64,000 nt of DNA. It comes from JBCCQH01 sp039024435 (GTDB lineage: Bacteria > Bacteroidota > Bacteroidia > J057 > JADKCL01). Of this stretch, positions 44,104 through 52,841 are shown piece after piece; position 1 is the stretch's first letter, and each line of letters opens with the position of its first letter. Under the pieces are notes generated by a model. The model had not been told where the DNA came from, did no database searches, and worked only from the letters and a program-made list of their open reading frames with translations. Where the stretch lies: contig JBCCQH010000009.1 in NCBI GenBank assembly GCA_039024435.1, positions 1-64,000 of the forward strand, in the 5' to 3' direction. Made by a program: the position numbers and the translations under genes.

Positions 44104-44601
44104 ATGTACCAAGCAACAACAATTGGGAACTTCTTCATCGAGGCGGGGATACAAGAAGAGAGAATGATCACCCCCATGCAAGTCGTAAAGTTAGTATACA
44201 TCGCACACGGATGGTTTCTAGCATTTACGGGAAAGTCACTCATCGATGAAGGAATTCAGGCCTGGATGTACGGGCCAGTAGTCAGCAGCGTTTACCATAC
44301 CTTTAAGCGGTACGGGAGACAGGAAATTAACAACCTCGAATTGGGGCACAGAAAACTTCTAAATGAGTGGGGAAGCCTTCAGGAACACGAAGATATCAAG
44401 CAGTTTCTTCAGATTGTGTGGGAAAAATACGGCGGCTTCACCGGAGTTGAACTCTCCAGCCTTACCCACCAAACCGGAACCCCTTGGTATATCGTCTGGG
44501 AGGAGCGGGGCGGAAAAGAACAACGGGGAGCGGTAATTCCCAATTACCTGATCCAAGAACACTTTGCCGAAATCATGAAAATGCAATTTGGCCATGCCTG
44601 A
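44104..44601 (+). CDS. Panacea/DUF4065 domain protein (antitoxin candidate)
   Basis: The ATG at 44104 is preferred because AAGGAG lies just upstream; starts at 44029 and 44038 are possible. The 165-residue protein carries the Panacea (DUF4065, SocA-like) domain: ITPMQVVKLVYIAHGWFLA, an AWMYGPVVSSVYHTFKRYG motif and a C-terminal LSSLTHQTGTPW stretch. Panacea proteins are antitoxins in many type II toxin-antitoxin systems. The downstream gene overlaps it by eight bases and encodes a two-helix membrane protein, a plausible toxin. The region is AT-rich, suggesting horizontal acquisition. Confidence 0.75.
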   Translation: MYQATTIGNFFIEAGIQEERMITPMQVVKLVYIAHGWFLAFTGKSLIDEGIQAWMYGPVVSSVYHTFKRYGRQEINNLELGHRKLLNEWGSLQEHEDIKQFLQIVWEKYGGFTGVELSSLTHQTGTPWYIVWEERGGKEQRGAVIPNYLIQEHFAEIMKMQFGHA

Positions 44602-45058
44602 TCACGGTACCTTCCGGGTAGAAAATGGCAAATCGGACTCCAAAATTTACCAAAGGAAAGACTTAGAATCGGTTCTCAGTAACGAGAAACTCGTTCCTGA
44701 AGAAATGGAAATGCTCCGAAAGCTGCAATTGCCAGAATTTGAACCGAGCCCTCGAGCACAAGCCGAGGAAGAAAAGGTATACCTCACCGAAGACCACAAG
44801 CGCGCCCACCGCCTGAAAGAGGTCGTCAGTTGGGTCGTGAATCTAGGTCTCAGCATGTTAGCATTGATCTTTTTTACAATGCTTGCCTTGCGGGCATGGG
44901 ATATTGTCGCGCCGATCCATCTCCGATGGTTGACTTCCGCCCAGAGAGAACAAATCGATAGCCTTACTTTGATTGTTGTCAGTGGAGCGGTCGCGACATT
45001 TGCTTCTAGTTACTTCAAAAAGATATTCGGTTTTCACGATGGAAAGGAGGAATATTAA
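44594..45058 (+). CDS. Two-helix membrane protein (toxin candidate)
   Basis: The ATG at 44594 overlaps the end of the Panacea gene by eight bases. The 154-residue protein is hydrophilic for ~80 residues and has two transmembrane helices (~86-104 and ~125-142) with a short loop between; the C-terminus (FKKIFGFHDGKEEY) is basic then acidic. I do not recognise the family. Coupled to a Panacea gene it may be a membrane-acting toxin, but an accessory protein is also possible. A hairpin (GGACTCA/TGAGTCC, 45184-45202) lies downstream without a T-run. Confidence 0.55.
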   Translation: MPDHGTFRVENGKSDSKIYQRKDLESVLSNEKLVPEEMEMLRKLQLPEFEPSPRAQAEEEKVYLTEDHKRAHRLKEVVSWVVNLGLSMLALIFFTMLALRAWDIVAPIHLRWLTSAQREQIDSLTLIVVSGAVATFASSYFKKIFGFHDGKEEY

Positions 45059-45258
45059 AGCCAAATTTCTTCTGCAGCTAATAGAGGAAGACAACAATGC
45101 CCTTGACCATCAGTGAATAAGGTAAGAAACCATACTGAATTGGTTCCAAGTGAGATTTTTGCAGAAATTATTTTAAATTTCGCGGACTCATGATCTGAGT
45201 CCAGGAGAGTGATCGGCTTCGATCCCTCCCCTTCCAAATGGTCTACAATTGAAATAAC

Positions 45259-46284
45259 ATGTTCAAGCAGTTAACGGACTCGCAAAAGCGAGGGGCGCTC
45301 ATTTTGGTAGGAGTGCTGGTAATCATTATTGGATGGCAGGTCCGGGTGGCCTATCTCAAATCCCAGAATGGTTCCTCAGCATTGAATCGATCAGAAATTG
45401 TTGAGGGCAATGATCAACCAGCCGCCCAGTTTGCCGCGAAACAAAAAGACCAGAGGCGGAAAACCGTCATCCGGATAGAATTAAATACGGCCGATACCGC
45501 GAAACTGCAAACAGTTAAAGGCATCGGTCCGGTCTACGCGAGAAAAATCGTCACGTTCCGAGAGACCTACGGAGGCATTGTGGATCCCCAGCAATTGATT
45601 GATGCCCTCCGGCTTAAACCCGATGCGTGGCTGCGACTGGAACCCCAAATTTTTGCCGATACCGCTACTCAGGCCTATCGCGATCTCAAGCGATCCGCCA
45701 AAGAGAAACAAGATTATCTGCGCTCATTGTCCGAAAATAACCGACCGCGCAGCAACTACCGAAATGACTGGAATCGCCGGAAAAATTCACGCCGCGTTGA
45801 TTTCGCCCCCCCTAGCGAATCGACTTATTCGGATTCTCCCGATAAATCATCTCCCAAAAATCTCGCCTCGCACCCCAAGTTGCAACCCGTCGATGTCAAC
45901 GGAGCTGATTCGATAGCCCTGGTGGCGATTCCCGGAATTGGTCCACGCACTGCCCAGGAAATCGTCAAGTTTCGAGAAGGCACGGGTTTCATCTACTCAC
46001 TCAATCAAATCGAAACATTGTGGTGCGTACGAGAAGAAAACTGGGATCGCATGAAAGCTTATCTGCTGGTAAATGGCCCGTTTGATCAATATCCTCACAT
46101 TCAAATCAACTCCGGCACGGTGGAAGATCTCGCCACGCACAAGTTTATCCGGTGGAAAGATGCACGACTGATCGTTGCATACCGAGATCAGCATGGGCCC
46201 TTCGCAAGCGTGGATGACCTCAAGAAAATGCACGGGCTAGACCAAGACCGAATCGATAAAATCGCTCCGTACCTTGCTTATTGA
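45259..46284 (+). CDS. ComEA-like helix-hairpin-helix protein
   Basis: The 341-residue protein has an N-terminal membrane anchor (residues ~14-31) and three helix-hairpin-helix domains. The first (~75-135) has ELNTADTAKLQTVKGIGPVYARKI, the second (~210-260) has DVNGADSIALVAIPGIGPRTAQEI, and the third (~275-341) has QINSGTVEDLATHKFI and ends AYRDQHGPFASVDDLKKMHG. ComEA-type proteins bind double-stranded DNA during natural transformation. Here the tandem HhH units suggest DNA binding at the membrane. The gene stands alone. Confidence 0.8.
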   Translation: MFKQLTDSQKRGALILVGVLVIIIGWQVRVAYLKSQNGSSALNRSEIVEGNDQPAAQFAAKQKDQRRKTVIRIELNTADTAKLQTVKGIGPVYARKIVTFRETYGGIVDPQQLIDALRLKPDAWLRLEPQIFADTATQAYRDLKRSAKEKQDYLRSLSENNRPRSNYRNDWNRRKNSRRVDFAPPSESTYSDSPDKSSPKNLASHPKLQPVDVNGADSIALVAIPGIGPRTAQEIVKFREGTGFIYSLNQIETLWCVREENWDRMKAYLLVNGPFDQYPHIQINSGTVEDLATHKFIRWKDARLIVAYRDQHGPFASVDDLKKMHGLDQDRIDKIAPYLAY

Positions 46285-46428
46285 TCCTGAAGCGGTAACG
46301 CACTCCACTTGCGCCTCGACCGAGCCGTGATTCCACGCCTGGAGCAAAGAGATGCATCGATAAATAAGGGAGACAGATTTGTAAGATGAATTGGAAATGA
46401 GGATCACTTGTGCGATTTTTAGCCTTGA

Positions 46429-46443
46429 TTGTCAATTTGACAA
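46429..46443. promoter_or_regulatory. TTGTCAA-T-TTGACAA palindrome
   Basis: A perfect 7-base inverted repeat with one central base lies in the 492-base gap 46285-46776, between the HhH gene and apt. This gap has no convincing gene and includes a single AATTGGAAAT at 46389-46398. The palindrome suits a regulator's operator, but no regulator is known. Confidence 0.35.
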
Positions 46444-46776
46444 TTTGGTCGTTCTTGCCCTCGATTGATTCGGAGAGGTGTCAAAAAAACCTCACCGTAG
46501 ATCAACCTTGGAGTAAGCATTCGCTCTTTTGCACCGCGGGGCAATTCAACGAAAATAGTAAGGTTGTCCGCATTTGGTTTATCGTATTCGTCAGATCATT
46601 TTGCCCTGGGGCGTTGTAATTAATTGTTCTAATTTTACCCGCAGGAATATCGGTTCACGAAAGTGAGCGATAGCAGCAATCACTTTATCCGCGTGAAATC
46701 TGCGCGACCCGTTGGCGGGCCAGTCACAAAGCAAAAGATTGACTCAATACCCGAAAACTCCTTGACCGATCACACC

Positions 46777-47307
46777 ATGACCCTCGAAGAAAAACTAAAG
46801 TACAAAGTCAGAGAAGTTCGAAACTTCCCCATCAAGGGTGTCAATTTTAAAGACATCACTCCTATCTTCATGGATCCCAATCTGATGCAAGAAGCCCAAA
46901 GGGGTCTCGCAAATCCGTGGACCGGAAAAGGCATCAACAAGGTCATCGGAATCGAAAGCCGAGGATTCTTGTTTGGACCACAAATCGCCATGGAATTGGA
47001 TGCGGGTTTCGTGATCGTGAGAAAAGCGGGAAAACTACCGCCCGAAACCACCTCGATTTCGTACTCATTGGAGTATGGGGATGCAACGATTGAAATGGTT
47101 CGCGGCGCCATTCAACCGGGGGACAACGTCCTGATTCACGATGACCTGCTCGCAACCGGGGGAACGGCCGGCGCCTGCGCCACCCTCGTCCAGAAATTGC
47201 ACGCCAATGTTATCGGATTCAGTTTCCTCATCGATTTATCGTTTCTAAAAGGCCGGGCGGTACTCAGCCGATTCTCCGAGGACATCCACGCGGTCATCCA
47301 CTATTGA
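46777..47307 (+). CDS. apt: Adenine phosphoribosyltransferase
   Basis: The ATG at 46777 is preferred because it gives 176 residues, the usual Apt length; the open frame extends to 46663 and would add a non-conserved leader. Key motifs are NFPIKGVNFKDITPIF near the N-terminus, IESRGFLFG, and the PRPP-binding VLIHDDLLATGGTA. It converts adenine and PRPP to AMP (purine salvage) in the cytoplasm. It stands alone; purA of the same pathway is ~6 kb away. Confidence 0.95.
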   Translation: MTLEEKLKYKVREVRNFPIKGVNFKDITPIFMDPNLMQEAQRGLANPWTGKGINKVIGIESRGFLFGPQIAMELDAGFVIVRKAGKLPPETTSISYSLEYGDATIEMVRGAIQPGDNVLIHDDLLATGGTAGACATLVQKLHANVIGFSFLIDLSFLKGRAVLSRFSEDIHAVIHY

Positions 47308-47425
47308 GCGGGTCCAATCCCCGACAAAACCCCTCAATGATAGAAAAGGGAGCGTTTTTGAATTGTTCCCCCTGTTAATTGTCCGGTATTCGAAGTAAAT
47401 TTAGAAGGAATTACAAATTGTAACT

Positions 47426-48601
47426 ATGGAGGTTGAAGCATTACTGGAGCGGACAGCATTAAATCTGGCCCTCAATGAAAATCAGATCATGATCGCGGAG
47501 ATGATTCAGCGATTTGCCGAAGAAAAAATCAAGCCTTACATCCGGGATTGGGATGACTCTCAGCATTTCCCCCTTGAGGTGATGCACCAATTGGGAGAAC
47601 TCGGATTGCTCGGAATCTTCGTGCCGGAAGAGTATGGAGGTAGTGGATTTGGGTATGCCGAATACATCACGGCGATTGCTGAGTTGGGCAAAGTTGACCC
47701 TTCCATCGCGCTTTCGGTTGCGGCGCACAATTCACTGTGCACTGGACACATCTACTACCACGGAAGCGAAGTGCAAAAGCAAAAATACCTGCCGCTTTTG
47801 GCGTCGGGCGAGTGGATTGGGGCTTGGGGCCTCACCGAACCCAATACGGGTTCTGATGCAGGCAATATGAAAACTACCGCCGTCCGTGACGGCGAGCATT
47901 GGGTACTCAACGGCGCCAAAAACTTCATCACACACGGAATCAGCGGCAATGTCGCGGTCGTCATCGCCCGCACGGGAGAGCCCAATACCCGTGACAATGC
48001 CACCGCATTCATAATCGAAAAGGGGACTCCGGGGTTCCGGGGCGGCCGCAAAGAAGATAAGTTGGGCATGCGGGCTTCGGAAACTGCCGAGTTGATCCTG
48101 GAGGACGTCCGTATCCCGGACAGCCAGCGGATCGGGAAGGTAGGCAAAGGATTCAAGCAGTCGATGCAGATCCTCGATGGCGGTCGAATCTCGATTGCGG
48201 CTCTGGCCATAGGTGTCGCCAAAGGAGCATTTGAGGCTTCTATTCGCTATTCAAAGGAACGCACTCAGTTCGGAAAGCCGATCTCACAATTCCAGGCCAT
48301 CGGTTTCAAACTCGCCAATATGGCTACTGACATCGAAGCGTCTGAACTTCTGGCGTTTCGCGCGGCGGATCTCAAAGATCGGGGACTGCCGCTCACCCGC
48401 GAGAGTGCTATGGCCAAGTATTTTGCGAGTGAAGCCTGTGTCCGCATCGCCAATGAAGCGGTCCAAATTCACGGCGGTTACGGCTACATCAAAGAATACG
48501 GAGTGGAGAAATTCTACCGCGACGCCAAACTTTGCACCATCGGCGAGGGCACCAGCGAAATTCAATTGCTCGTGATCTCTCGCGATATCTTCCGCAACTG
48601 A
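47426..48601 (+). CDS. Acyl-CoA dehydrogenase
   Basis: The 391-residue protein is a full-length acyl-CoA dehydrogenase: GAWGLTEPNTGSDAG (FAD/substrate), a KNFITHG segment, RTQFGKPISQFQ, QIHGGYGYIKEY and IGEGTSEIQ with the catalytic base Glu374. It oxidises an acyl-CoA to the trans-2-enoyl-CoA with an electron transfer flavoprotein as acceptor. The position of the base fits short- or medium-chain enzymes of the SCAD type; chain length is not fixed by the sequence. It stands alone between apt and rpsU. Confidence 0.92.
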   Translation: MEVEALLERTALNLALNENQIMIAEMIQRFAEEKIKPYIRDWDDSQHFPLEVMHQLGELGLLGIFVPEEYGGSGFGYAEYITAIAELGKVDPSIALSVAAHNSLCTGHIYYHGSEVQKQKYLPLLASGEWIGAWGLTEPNTGSDAGNMKTTAVRDGEHWVLNGAKNFITHGISGNVAVVIARTGEPNTRDNATAFIIEKGTPGFRGGRKEDKLGMRASETAELILEDVRIPDSQRIGKVGKGFKQSMQILDGGRISIAALAIGVAKGAFEASIRYSKERTQFGKPISQFQAIGFKLANMATDIEASELLAFRAADLKDRGLPLTRESAMAKYFASEACVRIANEAVQIHGGYGYIKEYGVEKFYRDAKLCTIGEGTSEIQLLVISRDIFRN

Positions 48602-48660
48602 GTCCCCCAAGATCGCACGACACGGTACGAATTTTTTTTTGCACCGAAAGACCAATTGCC

Positions 48661-48668
48661 TATCTTTG
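48661..48668 (+). promoter_or_regulatory. -7 box (TATCTTTG) for rpsU
   Basis: TATCTTTG matches TAnnTTTG, with a TTTG about 20 bases upstream acting as the -33 box. It is 37 bases before the rpsU ATG. Confidence 0.6.
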
Positions 48669-48704
48669 CAACCTCGGAAACTTTCCACGAAAGCAGGTGA
48701 AAGC

Positions 48705-48899
48705 ATGATCATCATAAAAGTAAAAGAAAACGAATCCATCGACCGCGCACTGCGTCGCTACAAGAAGAAGTTCGAAAAGACGGGGGTCCTCAAAGAGGTC
48801 CGAAATCGGATGTATTATACTAAGCCTTCCGTCGAAAAGCGGGAAAAAATGAAGCGCGCACGTCGCCGTCAGCACCACTACGCTCGAGAAAACTACTGA
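48705..48899 (+). CDS. rpsU: 30S ribosomal protein S21
   Basis: The 64-residue protein is a typical S21: basic, with MIIIKVKENESIDRALRRYKKKFEK at its start and a VLKEVRNRMYYTKPS centre. S21 binds the 30S subunit near the mRNA exit platform. In some Bacteroidota it has been tied to the loss of the free anti-Shine-Dalgarno sequence, which fits the weak Shine-Dalgarno sites in this window. The ATG at 48705 is chosen over earlier in-frame starts by homology. Two hairpins follow the gene. Confidence 0.95.
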   Translation: MIIIKVKENESIDRALRRYKKKFEKTGVLKEVRNRMYYTKPSVEKREKMKRARRRQHHYARENY

Positions 48900-48901
48900 T
48901 C

Positions 48902-48922
48902 AATCCCGCGCGTGCGGGTTGA
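48902..48922 (+). terminator. Hairpin after rpsU
   Basis: CAATCCCGC and GCGGGTTG form an ~8-bp stem around GCGT, directly after the rpsU stop. There is no T-run, so it is likely to work with the next hairpin. Confidence 0.5.
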
Positions 48923-48941
48923 TTCCAGAACAAAAAATAAG

Positions 48942-48975
48942 TACCTTTCATAATAACTGTGAAAGGTATTTTTTT
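48942..48975 (+). terminator. Rho-independent terminator touching the xer start
   Basis: The arms TACCTTTCA (48942-48950) and TGAAAGGTA (48960-48968) are followed by seven Ts (48969-48975). The next base is the A of the recombinase ATG at 48976. It should end the rpsU transcript and could attenuate the recombinase gene. Confidence 0.85.
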
Positions 48976-49872
48976 ATGCTGGGAAGGGAATTTCATACAT
49001 ACCTCAAGGCCGAGAGAAACTATTCTATTCACACCATCCAAGCCTACACGCACGACCTGGAAGGATTTCACCAGTTTGTCTCAAATGCCTACGAGTTCGA
49101 TCTGTTCCAAAGATCTGAGGTTGACCTCGTGACGCATCGCATGATCCGCAGTTGGATGGGAGAACTGCTGGATAGCGGCCTTTCCAAGCGCAGTATTGCC
49201 CGTAAACTTGCCAGTCTCAATGCTTACTTTCAGTTTTTGCGCAAAAAAAGCCTGCTGGAACAAAATCCCGCCGCGAAAGTCAAAGTCCCCAAATTCGAAA
49301 AAAAACTTCCCGCTTTCTTAAAAGATGCCTCGGTCGAGGTGCTATTCGAGCACCTGGAATACCCTGAAACGGTAGAAGGCCAACGGGATCGGGCCCTCCT
49401 CGAACTGTTGTACAGTTGTGGACTGCGCCGGTCCGAAATCATTGGCCTGCGATACGGGAACATTGACTGGGCAAATCAGACCCTCAAGGTGATGGGCAAA
49501 GGGCGCAAAGAACGAATCGTGCCCTTTGGTGATCATGCCCGGGCCGCCCTGCGGACCTACATGCTCGCCTGCGATGCAGAAAGCCTTTCCTACCGTGCGC
49601 ATTTTTTCATTCGCAAAGACGGCCAACCCCTGTATCCGCAACTGGTATATCGGGTGGTCAATCGCTATCTACAACAGGCGAGTACCCTATCTAAAACCAG
49701 CCCGCACGTGCTGCGCCACACGTTTGCTACACACCTGCTGGACCGCGGCGCCGACCTGAATGCCATCAAAGAACTGCTGGGACACAGCAGCCTGGCCGCT
49801 ACGCAAGTTTACGTTCACAATTCCATCTCAAAGCTGAAGGACACCCACCGCAAGGCACATCCCAAAGCTTGA
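48976..49872 (+). CDS. xerC: Tyrosine recombinase XerC/XerD
   Basis: The ATG at 48976 gives 298 residues, a usual Xer length; a TTG at 48919 is in frame but would include the terminator. It has the N-terminal core-binding domain (LGREFHTYLKAERNYS) and the catalytic domain with Arg in LYSCGLRRSEI, Lys in MGKGRKER, HxxR in HVLRHTFATHLL, His in LGHSSLAATQ and the nucleophile Tyr in VYVH. It resolves chromosome dimers at dif with FtsK. Which of XerC or XerD it is cannot be told here; its rpsU/hpf neighbours are typical in Bacteroidota. Confidence 0.93.
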   Translation: MLGREFHTYLKAERNYSIHTIQAYTHDLEGFHQFVSNAYEFDLFQRSEVDLVTHRMIRSWMGELLDSGLSKRSIARKLASLNAYFQFLRKKSLLEQNPAAKVKVPKFEKKLPAFLKDASVEVLFEHLEYPETVEGQRDRALLELLYSCGLRRSEIIGLRYGNIDWANQTLKVMGKGRKERIVPFGDHARAALRTYMLACDAESLSYRAHFFIRKDGQPLYPQLVYRVVNRYLQQASTLSKTSPHVLRHTFATHLLDRGADLNAIKELLGHSSLAATQVYVHNSISKLKDTHRKAHPKA

Positions 49873-49900
49873 TTTGTAAAACACAACAAAACATCTGCTC

Positions 49901-50203
49901 ATGAAATTACAAGTTCAATCCATCCGTTTTGATGCAGACGAAAAGCTTTTGGCCTACATCCAAAAGAAATGCGACAAGCTGGACTCGTTTTTTGACCGGA
50001 TTCAGGATGGGCAAGTTTACCTCCGCATCGAAAAAAGTGGCGAACCCTCCCTGAAATCGGTCGAAATCAAAATAAATGTCCCCGGCGAAGTCCTCATCGC
50101 CAGCGAAGAAGCCTACAGTTTCGAAGAGGCCACCGACCTCGCTACCGAAACCCTGAAACGACAGGTCAAGCGCTACAAGGAAAAGCTGCGCGAACACAAT
50201 TGA
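49901..50203 (+). CDS. hpf: Ribosome hibernation promoting factor (HPF/RaiA family)
   Basis: The 100-residue protein is the short HPF/RaiA type: MKLQVQSIRFDADEKLLAYIQKK at the start, then VEIKINVPGEVLIASEEAYSFEEATDLATETLKRQVKRYKEK. It binds the 30S decoding site and silences or dimerises ribosomes in stationary phase. It starts 28 bases after xerC. Confidence 0.93.
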   Translation: MKLQVQSIRFDADEKLLAYIQKKCDKLDSFFDRIQDGQVYLRIEKSGEPSLKSVEIKINVPGEVLIASEEAYSFEEATDLATETLKRQVKRYKEKLREHN

Positions 50204-50280
50204 TCGATCCCGGTATTCCCATCGATGCTTAGGTAACTGATTGGTCCCCAATCCCAACCGCCCCTTCTGAGCAATGATCT

Positions 50281-50444
50281 AAGAGGCTGTTTAAATTTAT
50301 CCTGCGATTTTGCTACGGCATCTTTTTCTGCCCCTCTTCCGCTATTTTCTCGCCCCTAGCTCGGGCTATGGACTCCAAAATGAGCTTCGATAGACAAAAA
50401 ATTCTGCGCTAGCAAATTTCACAAACCAATTTTAAACCGCCTCT
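50281..50444. repeat. MITE-like repeat, copy C
   Basis: This ~164-bp copy starts AAGAGGCTGTTTAAATTTATCC and ends CAATTTTAAACCGCCTCT. It is most like copy A: CTATTTTCT, GCCCCTAGCTCGGGC and ACTCCAAAATGAGCTTCG are shared, while the CAGCTATT of copies A and B reads CCGCTATT here. It occupies much of the 415-base gap 50204-50618, which otherwise has no convincing gene. Confidence 0.75.
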
Positions 50445-50618
50445 CAGTTGCGGTGAAGGCGCTTGAGCAGGTAATTTCCCCGTGTCCCAGCTCTCAGCGC
50501 CACGGTAAACCGGGGTCCACTCGGGGAGTCATTCACCCGACAAGCGTCCACTGGTGTAATCGGTCCTCTGGTTTTAACCGCTTTCCTTTGGGCTAATTTT
50601 TGTAACTTTCGCCCTCGT

Positions 50619-51707
50619 ATGAATCGATTCAAAAAGCGTTTCAATCTACTTTGGGTCTTGCTTCCGGTTTTATCCCTACTGGTTCCGGCCTGCAGCACTG
50701 AGTTTGAGGTTTATGCACCAGATCAAGAGATCCGAGCGGTGTATTGCATCCTCAATCCCCAAGACAGTGCCCAATATGTGCGCATTGCCCGTGCTTTTCA
50801 GGTAGAAGGCGACGCGGTGGTATTTGCCGCAGAAAACGACCTCAGCCTGCAAAGCCTCAATGTGCGGCTCACCTCCGTATCCGATCCCGACAAAAGCTGG
50901 GTAGCCGATCAGGTGGATGATTTTCCTAAAGAAGAAGGTGAATTCAATCCTCGTCATACCGTATACCGCTTCAATACCGACGGCATGGGTGCCGGGCGGG
51001 ATACCTTGATTCCCGGAGAACGCTATCGACTGGAAGTGGGGGCATCAGATGCCGATGATTACGTAACCGGCGAAACCACCATCCCGCCGCGACCACGAAT
51101 TCGGGGAGATCTACAGGTTGTTGCCGGTGCGGGTGAATTCCGCTGTCTTCCCCGGATCGTGCTCGACCGCCGCTACAACTTCTTCTGGCAAAAGCTGGAC
51201 GAAAACATCAATTATGAAGTACGCGTCTACTTGAAATTCGCGGCCAATGGGGAAGAACAAACCGTTGTTTGGGGCCCTACCGACCTGTTCAACACAAACC
51301 GCCGCTGCAATGAAGGCTCCGGTGCAGTTTGTTACCAGTTTGGGGAAAAAGAGTTGCTGCGGTACTGGAGCATCTTCATGCCGGTCAATCCACAAGTTCG
51401 CTATACTTACAATACCACCGATTCCTGCGTAGCCAATCTGTCCCTGCTAGACAATCTCCCCGAATCGCTTTGGTTTGAGGTAACGGCGGTGGACGAATAC
51501 CTCAGCAATTACATGCGAGTCAATGATCCACAATTCCTTGATCTCTCCGGAACGAAACCGGAATACACCAACCTCCGCGGAAACATTGAAGCGGTCGGCG
51601 TGTTTGGCTCGGTACATGCTGACCTGCGTTACGCCATCATGCGCGAATGCTCCGAAGCCTTACTCGGTTTGAATGGCCGGGTGCTCCCTCAGGGTTGCGA
51701 GTGGTAA
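50619..51707 (+). CDS. DUF4249-like lipoprotein, paralogue 1
   Basis: The 362-residue protein has a lipoprotein signal ending LLVPAC. The mature part opens STEFEVYAPDQEIRAVYCIL and is beta-rich; it ends with a conserved-looking LSGTKPEYTNLRGNIEAVGVFGSV segment. The plan resembles Bacteroidota DUF4249 outer-membrane lipoproteins, often partnered with TonB-dependent receptors, but this call is tentative. It is the first of three tandem paralogues. It is more divergent than the other two (about 70 residues around RCNEGSGAVCYQF match less well). Confidence 0.65.
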   Translation: MNRFKKRFNLLWVLLPVLSLLVPACSTEFEVYAPDQEIRAVYCILNPQDSAQYVRIARAFQVEGDAVVFAAENDLSLQSLNVRLTSVSDPDKSWVADQVDDFPKEEGEFNPRHTVYRFNTDGMGAGRDTLIPGERYRLEVGASDADDYVTGETTIPPRPRIRGDLQVVAGAGEFRCLPRIVLDRRYNFFWQKLDENINYEVRVYLKFAANGEEQTVVWGPTDLFNTNRRCNEGSGAVCYQFGEKELLRYWSIFMPVNPQVRYTYNTTDSCVANLSLLDNLPESLWFEVTAVDEYLSNYMRVNDPQFLDLSGTKPEYTNLRGNIEAVGVFGSVHADLRYAIMRECSEALLGLNGRVLPQGCEW

Positions 51708-51785
51708 TTGTCTCCGTGTAACCGGACGATAAGTTTGTTTTTGGACTTGCCATTGTAGCTCCCGAAATTTCCTTATCTTAATTCC

Positions 51786-52841
51786 ATGCGTTTACGTTTT
51801 CGCGTCAGTAGCGGATTGGGATGGATTGTAGCCTTGGGCATTGTGCTCAGTGGTTGCAATCCCGAAATCGAAGTGCTGGCCGTAGAGAAGGAGCTTTTTG
51901 CAGTGTACGGTGTGCTTCATCCGGACAAAGATGAACAGCACATCCGAATTACGAAGGTGTTCCAAACCCAAGACGATGCACTGGTCTACGCTTCCTCGCA
52001 AGATCTAACCGCGTATGGGATGCAGGTCGTACTCAAAAGCTGGGACACGACTTACGTGGGGGAACTGGTCCCCCAAGCGCCCCGTGAGCCGGGCCTGTTC
52101 TTTGAAGAGCAAGGGATCTACCGCATCCCAACTCCCGATGGACATCGATTGCGGGCCGGTGAAACCTACCAATTAATCATCACCAAACCCGACGATCCGG
52201 AGTTTCGCATTGCGGCATCGACGATCGTTCCGACCAAGCCACGGTTCCTCAGTCCGGGCGCTCCCCTCTATTCTCCCTCCCAAGGCACCTATACCTACCC
52301 TTCCATCGATTTTCACCGGGACCATGTCATCCGCTTCGAAAACACGACCGGTGAAGGGTACGAATTGCGGGTCTACCTCGATTTTTGGAACGGAAGTGAA
52401 GTTCAGACCTCGATGTGGGGGCCCACCCGAATTTTTCGGGAACCCGAAGGCTGCCGAGAAGACACCGAATCCGGTCGGATGTGCTACGAAATACCCCAAA
52501 GGGTAGTTCCGGTCCGTTTTTACGCCGACGTCACCCAAGCAGCGGGACCAGTGCGGTTACTGGATACCATTCGGGTCGCGCGGTCCCTTGATTCACTCAG
52601 TCGGATCGCCCGGGTAGAAGTCACGGCCGTGGATACGCATTTGACCAATTACCTGCACTCGAATACTGCATTTGGTTTTGGGCTGAATCTGCTGATGGAC
52701 CGGCCCGAGGTGACAAACATCTCCGGAGAAAACATCGGCCTTTTCGGAGCCATCAACACCCAAGAGCGGTACATATTCATCGGACCGTGTACGCGCTACC
52801 TCGCTGGTCTTTCCACGACGGCTCCCGGTTGGTGCTTTTAG
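51786..52841 (+). CDS. DUF4249-like lipoprotein, paralogue 2
   Basis: The 351-residue protein has a lipoprotein signal ending VLSGC, then NPEIEVLAVEKELFAVYGVLHPDKDEQHIRI, clearly homologous to its neighbours. Shared blocks include a FQTQDDALVYAS segment, GPTRIF, MCYEIPQ (two Cys shared with paralogue 3) and a final EVTNISGENIGLFGA. It lies 78 bases after paralogue 1. It is likely an envelope lipoprotein. No TonB-dependent receptor gene is adjacent. Confidence 0.7.
   Translation: MRLRFRVSSGLGWIVALGIVLSGCNPEIEVLAVEKELFAVYGVLHPDKDEQHIRITKVFQTQDDALVYASSQDLTAYGMQVVLKSWDTTYVGELVPQAPREPGLFFEEQGIYRIPTPDGHRLRAGETYQLIITKPDDPEFRIAASTIVPTKPRFLSPGAPLYSPSQGTYTYPSIDFHRDHVIRFENTTGEGYELRVYLDFWNGSEVQTSMWGPTRIFREPEGCREDTESGRMCYEIPQRVVPVRFYADVTQAAGPVRLLDTIRVARSLDSLSRIARVEVTAVDTHLTNYLHSNTAFGFGLNLLMDRPEVTNISGENIGLFGAINTQERYIFIGPCTRYLAGLSTTAPGWCF

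Noticed and set aside
45055..45237. 60-residue minus-strand ORF
   Set aside because: Low complexity of evidence: no motif or signal, and it lies in an intergenic gap behind the TA candidate.
46410..46619. 69-residue plus-strand ORF with a hydrophobic start
   Set aside because: GTG start, no coherent signal peptide, no family resemblance; the stretch contains a palindrome that accounts for part of it.
50444..50698. 84-residue minus-strand basic ORF
   Set aside because: It overlaps the start of paralogue 1 on the other strand and repeat copy C; only its C-terminal half looks mildly protein-like. Possibly a fragment, but unsupported.
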